Shown: positions 11,061 through 23,209, counted from the stretch's first letter. The stretch is DNA of 64,000 bases from Notamacropus eugenii (GCF_028372415.1 NC_092876.1:216925528-216989527), one strand, 5' to 3'. Translations and numbers: made by a program. Notes: generated by a model not told the origin, from the sequence alone.

Positions 11061-11259
11061 TGTTCTCCAGATTACCTTATTTTTTAAATAATAAATCTGT
11101 CCCTCTCATTATCACCCTCCCACACAGTAGAACAAGTTTTCAAAAATACACCCCCCCCCCCGGAAGAAAAGTTCTGAAAATACACACTAGTAGTCTTGCA
11201 AAACATATTTCTACAACACCCATGTCCAAAAATCCTGCATTTTAAGTTCATCGCCTCTT

Positions 11260-11660
11260 GGGCAGGAAGTCAGTGACATGTTTTGTCTTCATTCTTTTTG
11301 ATTTGTGACTTATCATTGTATTGATAAGAATTCTATTACATTCATATACTATAATTTGTTCAGTCATTCTCAAATAGGACACTCCCTTGGTTTCTAATTT
11401 TTGGTTACCACAAAAAAAATGCTGGGGTGAATATTTTTTTTAATATAAAGATCCTTTGTCTCTTTCTTTGATTTCTTTGGGGTATGAGCCTAATAGTGAC
11501 ATAGCTAGGTCAAAGGGCATGCACAGAGTAGTAACTTTGGCCATATAGTTTCTCATTGGTTTCCAGAATGTCTATACTAATTCGCAGGTTGACCAATAAT
11601 CAACTAGTGAAATTTTCTTCCCATAGCAGCTCCAAAATTTGTCATTTTCTTAATTTCTTT
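11260..11660 (-). mobile_element. L1 ORF2 C-terminal fragment
   Basis: aattctattacattcatata, ctgggg-type atgctggggtgaatattt, ttctttggggtatgagccta and ctaggtcaaagggcatgcac follow the L1 ORF2 end in minus orientation. Confidence 0.75.
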
Positions 11661-11889
11661 TTCAACATTTGGCATCCAGAATGGAATGTTTTATCTCTCT
11701 TTATAATCTATTATTGTATTTGTTCTTTTGACTGTAATATCATACAATTGTTCTTACAAGCCCCTGAAATCCACAGTCCTTTTTCACACAAACAATTGTC
11801 TAGATAAGCCTCCAGTATCTTATGAAATTTGTTTTTTTGAACACAAATACAACCATCTCCTCTGCTTAGTTTTGACTCCATCATCATCT

Positions 11890-12285
11890 TCATACTGCCC
11901 AGTTTAGGATAAACTTGTCACCAGTAAACTCATCATCATGAAAATTGCTTCTTACACTTCATCTGTACCCTCAATGCCTTCTGACTCTCTGAGTGGAGTG
12001 CTGGAGCAAAAAATCCCTTCCAAAGCCTCAAGGTTCAAAAGGTCAGCCATCTCTTCATTTGCCACTAGCTGGCCAACTTGGTCTTGATTCTATCATCATT
12101 TCATTGTGCTTCTGCATTCCTCCATATCCCATCTTTTCAGCTTCCTTTTGCATTTTGTCTTTCTCCTTTAGATTATAAACTCCTTGAGGGCAGTCACTTT
12201 TTTTAAAAAAAAAATTGTATCTCTAGCATTTATCATAGTCCCTGGAACATAGTAGGCATTTAATAAATGATTATTGCTGTATCAC
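11890..12285 (+). mobile_element. L2 3' end
   Basis: ttataaactccttgagggca, ccctggaacatagtaggcat, ttaataaatgattattg: a clear L2 terminus. The upstream 200 bp is more diverged. Confidence 0.75.
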
Positions 12286-12289
12286 ACAT

Positions 12290-12480
12290 GGATCCCTGTT
12301 CAATTCCATTTTAGATTCAGCTGGGCATTCTAACCTGTTGAAATCTCTCTGAATCTTCTCTGTCATCCCACATCTTTCTCATTTCTATGTCATCTATAAA
12401 TTTGATAAACATGCAACCTCTATTTTTGATCCAAACATAACTAAGCATACCTTACAACATTTTAAAAGTAAAGTCCCATA
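12290..12480 (-). mobile_element. CR1/L3-type LINE fragment
   Basis: ttctatgtcatctataaatt and tgataaacatgcaacctcta resemble the gtcatctgcaaatttgataa segment of ancient CR1/L3 LINEs. Strand not certain. Confidence 0.4.
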
Positions 12481-12864
12481 AATAATTTCTATTTCAAGGA
12501 CTCATGACAAGAAAAAGCCACCAGGAATCATCAATACTGCTAAGTTTCTCTCTGTATGCTCTCTGGTACATCAGCTGTCACTCAAAGGCTATAACAGTTT
12601 GAAGGTCACAGATTTTGCATCTCCACCTAAGAATACAAGGAACTCCCTGGATTTAATACAGAGTCATTCCGCCCCAGGCTGCACCTCCTTCTGGGAGAAA
12701 GGAACTAGCTCTTGGACAGAAACTAGTAAGAATATTCTATTTACTTAATTGTGTCCCTGGGGACCTGATCTACCTAGATATGTCCAGGAGACAAAACTCA
12801 GCCAGATGAATGATAGAGAATGATAGAGGATGGAGAGGGCTGCATCATGAGTATCTGACTATCC

Positions 12865-14090
12865 CCCGTGCTTGAAATGCTCTCTCTCCTCATCTCTGTG
12901 TCTTGACTTCCCTGGCTGCCTTCAAGTCTCAGCTAAAATTCTATCTGCTAGCTTCCTGTCTGCTTTTCCCATTCCCCCTTAATGCTATGCCTTTCCTCTT
13001 GATCATCTCCAATTTATCCTTTATATACCTTGTATGTTCATACTTTTATTTCACGTTATCTTTTCCATTATACCCCGAACTCCTTGGAAGCAAAAGCAAC
13101 CTTTTTTTTAAAGCTTTCATTTAAAACAATTTAAGCTTTTGATTCTTTCCATCCACCCAGTCCTTCTCCCCACCCATTGAGACAGCAGGCAAAATGATAC
13201 CCACTACACATGTGAAGTCATGCAAAACATATGTGTATGCTAACCATGTTGCAAAAAAAGCAAGAAAAATAAAGAAAGAATAAAACAATATATTTCTTCC
13301 TGAACTCTAGAGGCAGATAGCACTTTTCATCCGTGAGTCCTTTTGGAATTGTCTTGAATCATTGTATTGACCAGGGTAGCTAAGTCTCTAATAGTTGGTC
13401 ATCGCAATATTCCAGTTATCTCCTGGTTCTGTTCATTTTACCTTGCATCAGTTCATATGTCTTACCAGATTTTTCTGAAACCATCCACCTTGCAGCATAA
13501 TAGTATTCTATCACAACCACATACAATTCATATCACAACAGCTGCTCTAACTGTTTTTGTACATAGGGCCATTTTCTTTCTCTTTGGAATGCAAACCTAG
13601 TAGTGATGCTGCTGGGTCAAAGGGTATTCACAGTTTTATAGCTTTGGGGGAATAGTTGCAAATTATTTTCCAGAATTGTTAGACCAGTTCACAACTCTAT
13701 CAAAAGTGCATTAGTGTATCTATTTTTCTACTTCCTCTCCAGTATTTGTCATTTTCCTTTTCTGTCATATTAGCCAATCTGATAGGTGTGAGGTGGTACC
13801 TCAGAATTGTTTAAATTTGCATTTTCCTAGTTATTAGTGATTTAGACAATTTTTTCATACGACTATTGATAACTTTGATTTCTTCTTCTGAAAACTGCCT
13901 GTTTACATCTTTTAACTATTTATCAATTGGGAAATAGTTCTTTGTTGGATAAATTTGACTCAGTTCCCTATATATTTGAGAAACAAGGCCTTTATCAGAG
14001 AAACTTGCTGTAAATTTATTTCTCCGATTTCCTAGCAGAAACAATTTTTTGCTTTCTTTGCATACCCAGCACTTAGCACAGTACCTGACA
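12865..14090 (+). mobile_element. L2 3' end split by an L1
   Basis: ccgtgcttgaaatgctctct through gaactccttggaagcaaaag (12865-13104) continues at 14051 as ttgcatacccagcacttagc acagtacctgacat. The intervening 950 bp is an L1. Confidence 0.75.
13105..14050 (-). mobile_element. 5'-truncated L1, 3' UTR plus ORF2 end
   Basis: Starts with a T run; the 3' UTR covers about 13110-13370 and ORF2 mirrors follow (tctcctggttctgttcattt, gctgctgggtcaaagggtat, ctgataggtgtgaggtggta, tatttatcaattgggaaata). It lies inside an L2. About 950 bp of L1 remain. Confidence 0.85.
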
Positions 14091-14370
14091 TATTGTTGCT
14101 TGTTCAGTTGAGTCCAACTCTTTGTGACCCCATGAACTATAGCACCACCAGCCCTTCTGTCCTCCACTGTCTCCTGCAGTCTGTCCAAGCTCATGTTCGT
14201 TGCTTTGATGAGGCTATCTATCCATTTCATCCTCTGCCATCGTCTTCTTTTACCTTCTGTCTGTTCCAGCATCAGAGTCTTTTCCAATAAGTCTTATCTT
14301 CTCATTATGTGGCCAAAGCATTTTAGTTTCAACTTCAGTATTTGTCCTTCCAATGATACTGGAAAGACAG
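14091..14370 (-). mobile_element. RTE/BovB-clade LINE 3' end
   Basis: The minus strand at 13916-14287 reads MLEQTEGKRRRWQRMKWIDS followed by SLDRLQETVEDR and HGVTKSWTQLN, which is the C-terminal signature of BovB/RTE reverse-transcriptase proteins (WLDxI, LxKLRExVxDRxAW, HGVxKSRTRLS). The genuine element stops at the 3' end near 14091; residues beyond that in the frame come from L2 and L1. The tail shares its words with the Mar-1 SINEs. Confidence 0.85.
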
Positions 14371-14379
14371 AAATAAATA

Positions 14380-15430
14380 TATTAGGTGATCACTAGCACT
14401 TGCTGATTAACTTTCTCTTCCTATATCCTTTAGTCTTCATGATAGTCCCCCTTTTGGGGCAGTTAGTTGTTTCTTTTCTTTGCTTCAATATTTAATTTTA
14501 TTCTTTCTGTATGGAGGTATTTCTCTTTTATATTCTTCTTTGCCAAATTGCAGGATGTTCAAGCTGGAAACTAGATACTGCTCCTGAGAGGGAGGAGACT
14601 ACTTATTGAAAAAGAAGTCAAGTTGCTCTTTACTTCCTTTTTGTCTGTCTGCATGCCTATCTTGTATTCTTAACAGGAGAAGTGTCCTTACAGGGTTTCA
14701 GGGATACTTATACAGTGTGATTTGAGGGTGATGGTTCAAAACTATTTCTGGGCTGGGTCTTTTAAGAGGCCCAAATTCTCTTACGCAACCATTTCTTCGG
14801 ATTAGGGTTCATGCCCAAGGCAGGGGTGGGGGCACTACAGATCCTGGGAGAAGAAGGTTGCCAAAGAGGAAGAAAGGGATTATGAAAGAAAAAAAAAATT
14901 CTATGTCACAGTCTGTCTCTGCTCAGCTGGTTTGGGGCATCAGAATCTATGTAACTTTGGGCTCCAGGGCAAATATTTCAGGCTATTTGTCCACTGCATC
15001 CTAGATCTTCAGAAGAAAAAAAGAAGGCTCCCTGTTTTAAGCTTCCCCTCTACCTCTGGTCCCTTAAATTGAAAGACCATGTAGTTAGTATTTAGGCCTA
15101 CAGGGCAAGCTATGTGGTAAACAGAAGGAAAACAGTGATCACTTGGCATCTGGCATTTTGGGTGCTCCTAAAGAAGTATGTTGAAATGGGGAGGGATTTT
15201 CTTTCTTTCTTAAATCCTAAATTGAGCAAACCCTATATAAAATAAGTATTTCCAATATACATTATAGAATGGATGGAGAGGACTTTATGTGAAATTGAAT
15301 CAGAGATTTTCTCTCCTCTTTCAGGTGATACACACTTCAGACCTACAACAAAAAGGTCAAAGGGTAACTTAGGAGAGAAAAGGTCATAAAGGATTTGTTT
15401 GAAAGAGACATGTTGAAAGGCCCTGTGGAT
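14380..15430. other. Single-copy sequence
   Basis: No repeat or gene recognised; contains only short frames. Moderately A+T-rich. Confidence 0.5.
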
Positions 15431-15431
15431 T

Positions 15432-15434
<3 letters not shown>

Positions 15435-15489
<55 letters not shown>
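15435..15489 (+). repeat. (AC)27 microsatellite
   Basis: Uninterrupted AC dinucleotide array of about 55 bp. Confidence 0.98.
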
Positions 15490-17340
15490 ATTTTGTCTAA
15501 CATTGACTTTACGGGCTGAACTGGTACTCACAATGGCCTACAGTAGAAGACATACGCGGTGAGGATGGAGCAGTTGCTGGCTGAGTGGGCAGAAGAAAAC
15601 CCACCAGGACTCACAGACAGGAGTGCAGTTTTAGTGGGAGCAGCTCATCATCTGGCAGGCCCCAGAACAGCCAGGCATGTCCTAATCAGAGACTTGCAGG
15701 CTGTTCTTAAGCAAAGACAACAGGAGTGTGTGAAGTCATCAGGTGGAGGTATGAGTAGCAGAAAGCCCTATACACCTGATCTATAGCCACAAAATGCACA
15801 CTGCAGATTGTATCAGCTCCTCAGGCTCTCAGAGAATAGAAGTCACATCACTGGTCCTCCCTTATCTCCTCCCAACCCCCCTTTTCCGCCCCCATTTGTG
15901 ACTTTTTTCTCCAACACCACTGTTTAGAAGACAAGTTCTAGAGGGTCTGGAATCTTGTCTGATGGGGTCCTTGTCAGTCCCAGCCCCCACTCCTGCTACA
16001 AATACAGATGGAGGAAGAGGGTTTTTATTCATTAGTCTTCTGCTTACCCCTTGTGTTAATGGATAAAAACATCTTGAAGTAGCAGTAGCAGCAATAGCTT
16101 TGAAAATGAAGTTCATTATGCTGTATCCATATGCAGGAAACATTTTATACATGGTGTTTGTGTGCGAGCCAAGCCCAGGGAGTTGTATTATATTGTTTAT
16201 GTAGGAAAATCACAGACAGGAGCTCCCTTAGGGACCACATTATGTAGCCACTGTCTGCTCTTAATAGTCACAATTGCTGCATTCTCCTCTCTGCAGCCTA
16301 CACTAAGAGGGCTGCTGCAGTGTCCCTGGACTGGCAGGCAAGCAGCAAAGAAATGAGCCGCTTAACAATGCACTACCCACCCACTGCTAAGTAATGTTCT
16401 ACCTCTAACACAGTGTTTCCACTTAGGAAAATGTGCTGTGCACTTGGCTGCAAAGTTTACTTTTTTCTTGACAAAATGCATTCCATGCCTTTTGAAGCCC
16501 AGAGCTAAACTGGCCTGACCTCAGAAGACACTACTTATTATGGGGTCAGCTGAAAGTAGGGATGAGGGATGGTCTGGTCTTGTGAGCCTTGAGGGGAGAG
16601 GCCTACAGAACCAGGAGGAATGGGAGAAATCAATTAAGCAAGAAAGCCCAGTGATCAACCACATCCAGAAGGTGGTATCATTGGTTACTGGGGCAACAAA
16701 TGGGTCTTGATACCTTACTAAACGGGAGGGCAGTAAATCCTGGTTATGGGTTTCCAAGAATTCAAGTTAAAAGCCACCCACCTTCCTTAACATTTTTCAA
16801 TAACACTCCTTCTCTTATTAAAAGCACAGTTAATCTGTGCAGCTTTATGGTAGAAAAGAAATGTGCTCCTCATAATAAATGATTCCCTTTAGCAGCAGGG
16901 CTATATTTCATCAGGACCGTGGTTAGCAAATTGGCAGCTCCTGGTTCAACACAGCATAAACCTCTTTTTAAGTGTTGAATGCACAGGCCATGTTTCTTTT
17001 GCAATTTGCAAATGATTAATACAGACCTTTATTTTCTAAAAAGTCCGCTGCCGAACTAACTGATCTACCAAAAACCAAAAAACAGTAACAGCAAATACCA
17101 ATCCTGCCTTAAGCTTCCAGTTTTCAACGAAAGGTCAGGACTCAAGAAACTCAGTCAGGGTCACTTACCTTGAGTTAAGTGTATGGATTAAAAAAGTGAC
17201 CTTTTCTAAGGACTATGGAACTAGAATATTTGCAATGTCTAGCTAATCAAAATTTAGGAATCCTGTCCAACATTTTGGTCCAGTAACCCATGCTTTAAGG
17301 TAAGGGGAGATCTAAGAGCATGCTACATATATATGTAAAT
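15490..17340. other. Single-copy sequence, possible conserved non-coding DNA
   Basis: About 1.85 kb without a recognisable transposon, unusual for this window. Segments such as 16900-17060 (tgcaaatgattaatacagac, aagtccgctgccgaactaac) have the balanced composition of conserved non-coding DNA. The 96-codon minus frame at 15862-16152 and 75-codon plus frame at 15559-15786 have no domain features. Confidence 0.4.
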
Positions 17341-17341
17341 G

Positions 17342-17342
<1 letters not shown>

Positions 17343-17380
<38 letters not shown>
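17343..17380 (+). repeat. (CA)n microsatellite
   Basis: About 38 bp of perfect CA repeat followed by tatacac. Confidence 0.97.
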
Positions 17381-17387
<7 letters not shown>

Positions 17388-17394
17388 TAGTAGT

Positions 17395-17545
17395 GATCAA
17401 CTAGTCTAACCTCCTCCTTTTATAAGACAAGACTCAAAAAGAAGTGACTTGTTCAAGGTCACAAACTTGGTAAGGTCAAGCCTAGTGATGAGAAATTGTC
17501 TCCTGATTCTTAGTCCTCTGCTCTTTTCACTACTCCATGTCGTCT
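17395..17545 (-). mobile_element. MIR-like SINE fragment
   Basis: aagtgacttgttcaaggtca and ctcctgattcttagtcctct follow the MIR CORE in minus orientation. Confidence 0.5.
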
Positions 17546-18200
17546 GCCTCTCCTCCTTTGGTGTCCTCTTCCCATCCCCTTCTCTTGCCTGTGTCCCTCT
17601 GCCCTATGCTCAATTAATTCATATTATTCAGGACTTGGAAATGGAAATGAATAGATAATTATCTCTGAGGGATGTAAGAAGCAGAGTGGGTTGCTAATGG
17701 TACGTAGTTCTTGGATAGACAGTAGAGATGGATGATGAGCTAAGCCAAGACTTGAAAAGAAGGAGGAGAATGGGTTAGATGTTTGTGAGTAGTTGAAAAG
17801 ATGTTTTATTGACTGCAGACTTCTGATAAAAATAAAGGTCTAACTTTTCAATAGAAATATTTTATCAATGTTGCTACATGGCAACGAGTTGTGGAAAAAA
17901 CAATGTCTCCACCGGGAAAACTGGGGATCAATAGGTTCATGGGGTGTGAGTAGGCCAAAACATATAATCAATGAGGAACTCCACAGAAGAGAAGAGAGGG
18001 TGTCATTAAGGAGTTATATGAAAGGGAGAGAAGATAGGCTCATCAGCTGGCAAGGCAGGGATGACCTGTAGACATGTAGGCAGAATACTTCTCTGGCACC
18101 TTCTAGAGGTCAAGAAAAATCATCAAATACTTCCATTGGGCGGTCTTCCTGAAGTGAACTTTCAGGAGACAATGGACCAGAGACCTACAGGATCATAGTA
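17545..18200. other. Single-copy sequence
   Basis: Nothing recognised; the small frames at 17868-18071 lack domain features. Confidence 0.45.
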
Positions 18201-18204
18201 AATA

Positions 18205-18462
18205 ACTAATAATTTATATAGTCCTATTGTGTGCCAGGCACTGTGCCATGCTTTATAATTATTATATCACTTGATCCTCTGAACAATCCTGAAAGTTAGG
18301 TGCTAATTATTGTTTTCATTTTACGGTCGAGGAAACTGACGCAAACAGAGGTTAAGCAATTTGTCTAGGGCCACACAACTAGTAAGTGCCTGAGACTGGA
18401 TCTGGACTCAGTTCTTCCTGACCCCAGGCCTGATTCTCTACCCACTGTGCCACCTAGTCACC
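18205..18462 (-). mobile_element. MIR/THER-1 CORE-SINE, near full length
   Basis: Reads tgtgtgccaggcactgtgcc, gaggaaactgacgcaaacag, agggccacacaactagtaag and ends with the mirror of the tRNA-like head, ccactgtgccacctagtcac. Confidence 0.85.
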
Positions 18463-18554
18463 CCAGGACAGACAGGCCTGGGTAGGCTGTACTCTGAATT
18501 GTTGGCAGGAGCTCCCAAATGGATGAGATTGAAGATCCATTTGTGTATTTGAGT

Positions 18555-18775
18555 AAGAAGCAGCATGGCACACTGATCAGACATTGGCCTTGGGTTAAAA
18601 TCCTCCCTCTGACCCATATTAGCTGTGTGACCCTGGGCAAGTCACTTAATTTCTCAGTGCTCCAACTATGAGTTGCAGAACAATTGCTGATATGATTGGC
18701 AGAGTAGTTCCTGAATCAGGAGTTCCCCACACAGATGAGATCACAGTGTAGCCAAAAAATAAGCTAAGTGGTGCA
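18555..18775 (+). mobile_element. CORE-SINE, plus strand
   Basis: gctgtgtgaccctgggcaag and tcacttaatttctcagtgct mark the CORE; the tail atgattggcagagtagttcc, tgagatcacagtg follows. The same tail type is visible at 50805 and 55040. Confidence 0.7.
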
Positions 18776-19029
18776 TTTGCCAGTAACCAATAGTCTCTTA
18801 ACCACAGATTCCTGTTTTGGGTTTTTTTTTCTCACTTCTTGTCCTTTTGAACTTCTGCTGTATTTGATATTGCTGACCAGCCCCTCCTGGAAATTCTGGA
18901 TACTCTCTCCTCTATGATACTCCTTTCTCCAGGGTCTTCTCTTACCTGTTTGATGGCCCTTCTTATGCTTTTTCCTCCCCCTTTTGGCTGAATCTTCATC
19001 CATGTCAAGCCTCCTAATTGTGAGTTTAC

Positions 19030-19250
19030 TCTAAAATGATGGTATGCTGGTAAATGTTTAACAACCAAATCTCTGGAAAGCAGGATATATTTTTTAGTTT
19101 CATCTGCATCAACATTTTCTCAATCATTTTCTTAAATCAATCAGTAAAACAACAAACTAAGCCCTGATCTGTGGTGTTTACTGATTACTGAGGTGTAAAT
19201 GCTCGCATTGAGTATTTAACCATTGGCTGTCATGAGAGCTAGCTCCAGCA
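19030..19250. mobile_element. Old hAT-like insertion in L2
   Basis: tggtaaatgtttaacaacca near the left and gagctagctccagcacac at the right recall an ancient mammalian DNA-transposon fossil family; L2 sequence resumes on both sides. Confidence 0.35.
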
Positions 19251-19770
19251 CACCTCTAACTCCCGAGCTCTGTCTTAGGGTCTTTTCTCTCTAAACCCTT
19301 TGGTAACCTCATCATCTTCCATGAGTTTAATCATCTCTGTGCAGATAAATACAAGATCTATATCCACCCCAAGTATTTCCATTGGCCCTAGTCCTGCATC
19401 ATCACCTGCCTATTGGACATTTCAAACGGGATGTTCAGGAGACATCTTAAATCCAACATGCACAGAATAAATAAAACAGAATAGAATCTCCCCTCTACCA
19501 ACCGTTCCTGTTCTTGAAGAGGGCACTACTGTTCTTCCAGTCTCCCACATACATAACCCTGGTTTTAAACTCAACTTTTCATTCTCCTTCACACCAAATT
19601 ATTTGGCAGATCTTGACATCTCTGCTTTAACAATATTTCTCACTTTAGATTCCTTCTTTCCACTCACACAGTCACCACCTTATTTCAGGCCTTTATCACT
19701 TTTCACCTAGATTATTTAAATACCTTCCTAATTTGTCTCCTTGACTTATCTCTCCCTCTGCCAATTTATA

Positions 19771-20011
19771 GGCAGCTAGGTGGTACAGTTGTTAGAGCAC
19801 CAGGCCTGAAGTCAGGAAGATTCATCTTCCTGAGTTCAAATCTGGCCTTGGACAATGTACTAGCTGTATGACCCTGGGTAAGTCACTTAATTTGCCTCAG
19901 TTTCCCTATCTGTAAAATGATCTGGAGAAGGAAATGGCAAACCACTCTAGTATCTTAGCCAGGAAAACTCTAAATGGGATGATGAAGAGTTGGACACAAC
20001 TGAACAAAAAC
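19771..20011 (+). mobile_element. Mar-1 type CORE-SINE, full length
   Basis: Starts ggcagctaggtggtacagtt, continues through the CORE (tgaccctgggtaagtcactt) and ends in the RTE-type tail (gagaaggaaatggcaaacca, gagttggacacaactgaac). Confidence 0.9.
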
Positions 20012-20163
20012 AGTATAAAGGCTAATTTACCCTATGTTCAACTTTCTTTAAGTGCAGCTCTGACTAAATCATTGTCCTATCCAGGGCTTCCCTTTGCCTC
20101 TAGGATAAAATGGAAACTCTCTTATCAGTTTTAATATACGTTATTTCCTATACTCCGAAGTCC

Positions 20164-20363
20164 CAAGGGATGGGGAACCTGCAGCCTCAAGGCCACATGT
20201 GGCCCTCTAAGTCCTCAAGTACAGTCCTTTGACTGGATCCAAACTTCACAGAACAAATCCCTTTAATAAAAGGATTTGTTCTGTAAAACTTGGATGTCAA
20301 AAGGTCACACCCAAGGACCTAGAAGGTCATATGTGGCCTCAAGGCTGCAGGGTCCTCACCCTG
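20164..20363. mobile_element. Palindromic hAT-type miniature element
   Basis: Left arm tggggaacctgcagcctcaa, ggccacatgtggccctctaa, gtcctcaag; right arm the mirror (gacctagaaggtcatatgtg, gcctcaaggctgcagggtcc). The centre holds an inverted pair, caaatccctttaataaaagg / atttgttctg. Ends fit the CAGGGGTGGGG-type hAT terminus. About 200 bp. Confidence 0.7.
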
Positions 20364-20699
20364 GTGACAAAATGAATTTCTCTCTCTTCCTCACATTTGG
20401 CAACACATCTGTAAGCCTTTGCATTGAACATCTCCCAAGCCTGGAATGCACTTACCTCTGCTTCAAAGAATCCCTTATTTTCTCAAGATACAGTTCAAGC
20501 ATCCCCTTTCCTGAAGTCTTTGCTGTAGTGTCCTCCCTTGAATTTAACTGCATTGTGTTTATTGATTCCATATGAATTTATTCTAAATGTTTATATATGT
20601 AAAATAGTATATCCCTTGATAGCAGGTCTGGTTTTATTTTTGCACATGTTACATAGTAGGTGCTTAATAAAAGCTGATTGATTATTTGGTCTCTGCCTT

Positions 20700-22120
20700 C
20701 TAAACTCTGCTAGCATGATTAAAAATTATCAAAAACTTTTCCTTGCTTTAAGTGTGGAAAGAAGACATTTCTAAGTCATGGATCTCCACGTAGGTACTGT
20801 TTCAAAGTCTCTGGTATATGTTGAAGACCTGGTAGGAAAGGTGGCTCTTAAAGACTTCAGCTTATGCAGATGCTAATAACTCCTTTTTGTAAACAAGTCA
20901 ATCCCAGTAAATAAATCTGCTCCAAAGATGCCTGCTTTTCTTATCATCATCACACTCAATTTAGATTATTTTAGTCCAGGTAGGACTAGGTTTTTAATTA
21001 TCCAAATTTAGCTCATTTTCCTAAGAGATTTTTGCCCCAAAGAAGAACTTTGATGATTTTGTTGATTCCTATTCCTAGATTAAAATTAAGGAGAACTAGA
21101 TACGAGAGAGTTTCAATAAATGGGTACAATTGTCCTCTTCTCTCCCACCCTGCCAATAGAACCCAAATTGTCAATGTTTTTGGGACACATGTAGAAGAAT
21201 CTTCATTTTGCTCAGCCAAGGCTAAATGCAAGGCCTTCGATAAATAAGTGGATAGATGTTGTGGCTGCTCACTATGGATCATCTAGTCAGCTTTTTAGTA
21301 TTCAGTATGTTAATAAGCCATGATTATGGCAGTGAGTCCATAAACTAATCTACCATAATAAATAACAGTAATGGTAGCAATCCCAATGTATTCTACGCAT
21401 TTAATGTGCTGCTTGGGAAACCTGACATCTTAAATAAACTTTATTCTTAAAGTATTTAAAAAAACATAAAGGCATTAATGAAATATGGGGCACAATAGGA
21501 GTTGACACAGCAATTCCCAACTCCCTGGTTCCTAGAGCTTAAATCTTTATCGTGGAAGATGTGAGTCCTCTATGGTTTTAAGTGAGTTATAAAACTTTTA
21601 TAGAATGCTCTCCAACTTTGCTTTAAAATAGTTTCAGTGTTCTTTTTTAAAACAGCAAAGGTGACCTACAAATATCTTGGGAATAGTAGAACAACCTAAT
21701 TCACCTTTTGACTATACGTTGCTGAACATCATTGAAGATCTCCGTCTGAGACTCCACATGAGAAAGGCTTTACTGAGAAAAAACTTCAGGGCCATAATTA
21801 TTGGCATTAGGCTTGGACAGTGAAAAACCCAATTCAATGGAACTGGGATAGTTTATATCAGGGGTTAACAATCTCCTAAAAATGAACCTGCAGGCTATCT
21901 TTAGCCTACTCATTGTAGGGTGCTAAAGCCTGATTTAAACCATTAGTATGAGGCAGTTCTTTAACTCTTAGTGGTTCAAGAGCTCCCTGTGAACAGATCA
22001 ATTCATAACTCCTTAAGGTGATGTAGTTTCCATATCTGGAAAAAAGATTTCTGAAATCAGGGAAAAAATTCCAGTGCCAAATGGTTTCTTATATATAAGT
22101 TCTTTCAAATATTGGCACGT
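20700..22120. other. Mostly single-copy sequence
   Basis: No gene; A+T-rich. The overlapping frames at 21013-21282 lie antisense to each other and have no domain features. Confidence 0.5.
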
Positions 22121-22124
22121 GATA

Positions 22125-22310
22125 GCATGTTCTATCTATCTATCTGTCTGTCTGTCTATCTATCTATCTATGTCTGTCTGTCTATCCATCCGAGTGTTCA
22201 TCCATCTGTCCATCTGTCCATCCGTCCGAGTGTCCGTCCATCTGTCCGTCTATCTATATATCGTGCCTTTCCACCATCTATTTATCTATCTATTCATCCA
22301 TTTATTTTAA
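22125..22310 (+). repeat. Compound TCTA/TCTG/TCCA microsatellite
   Basis: Imperfect tetranucleotide array with blocks of tcta, tctg, tcca and tccg. It creates two overlapping Cys/Ser/Ile-rich frames with no biological meaning. Confidence 0.95.
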
Positions 22311-22319
22311 CCAAACATT

Positions 22320-23200
22320 TATTCTTCAACAAAGCCCAAGAGCTTCACTGATCAAACCACCATGAAAACAGATGCAGCCTACAAGAACTCTATGAACATA
22401 ATTTGGCCTCCTTATTTGGACAGCCCCATTCTGATCTAATGTTTGTCACTGAGTTAAAGAATGGGGGAGGCAGGACAATTCATCTGTTCATCATTCCTTT
22501 GCCTCAGGAAGGTCATGGAGAATAGTCAGATTGTATCATTGTCAGCAAAAAAGAATTAATAAATACCTCCTTGTACGTGACACTGAGCTAAGTATTAAAT
22601 AAAATATCTTTATGAAGCTTTCAAACCTCTTTTCACTCCCAGGGAATCATACATGCTAATACAAAGTCAGTTGTTTACCATTAAACAGAGGTAATGACAA
22701 TCCTGCTGGGATACTGTTAATATTCTCCATTTCAGAGTTCATAAAGATCAGAGACTTTGTGTATAGTGACTCTCAATCCAGGAGAGTTGAGGAAAAGGAC
22801 TTTCATATCTATGCTCCTCTGTAACTCTCTTTTCTCCAGATCTTCAAAACACCACTTCTTGTTTCATTCCATGGGAAGCCTCACACATTATCTAACACAG
22901 TGGGTGCCTACAAGCACAGTGTAAGATATGTTCGAGTGAAATGAAGTGGGGGTAGAGAGAAGAGAGGACCAAAGGAGCCTGTAGGAGGAGAAAGCCCTTA
23001 TCCTTTGAATAGATATACATGTGTATACATTTATTTTATATATACAATATATGTGATATCTTACTATGTATAATGACATACTTATCAAATGCTTATTGAA
23101 TTAATATATTCCTATACATGTGACATACTTAAATATTTGTGGATTTAAAGGAAAATTGCCTAATAATAGCTATACATTTTGCATTTTAAGTTTTACAAAG
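22320..23200. other. Single-copy sequence
   Basis: No gene or clear transposon; 23040-23130 has AT-rich tracts. Confidence 0.45.
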
Positions 23201-23209
23201 TTCAGTTTA

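Larger units (their letters stand above)
18835..20690 (+). mobile_element. L2 LINE, RT to 3' end, with nested insertions
   Basis: Segments run in L2 order: ttgatattgctgaccagccc (RT, AAFDTVDHP region), tacctgtttgatggccct, then 19260-19770, 20012-20155 and 20364-20690, ending tagtaggtgcttaataaaag. Insertions are an unnamed hAT-like block, a Mar-1 SINE and a palindromic hAT miniature element. Confidence 0.8.

Noticed and set aside
13916-14287. 123-codon minus-strand frame as a host protein
   Set aside because: It is the C-terminus of an RTE/BovB LINE followed by read-through into L2 and L1 DNA.
15343-15531. Cys/Val-rich frame
   Set aside because: Translation of an AC/TG dinucleotide array.
19771-19860. 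tRNA gene
   Set aside because: The tRNA-like segment is the head of a Mar-1 SINE with CORE and RTE tail attached.
22125-22310. CRISPR-like array
   Set aside because: Simple tandem tetranucleotides without spacers; the genome is mammalian.
22074-22351. Two overlapping Ser/Ile/Cys-rich frames
   Set aside because: Products of a TCTA/TCTG/TCCA microsatellite.
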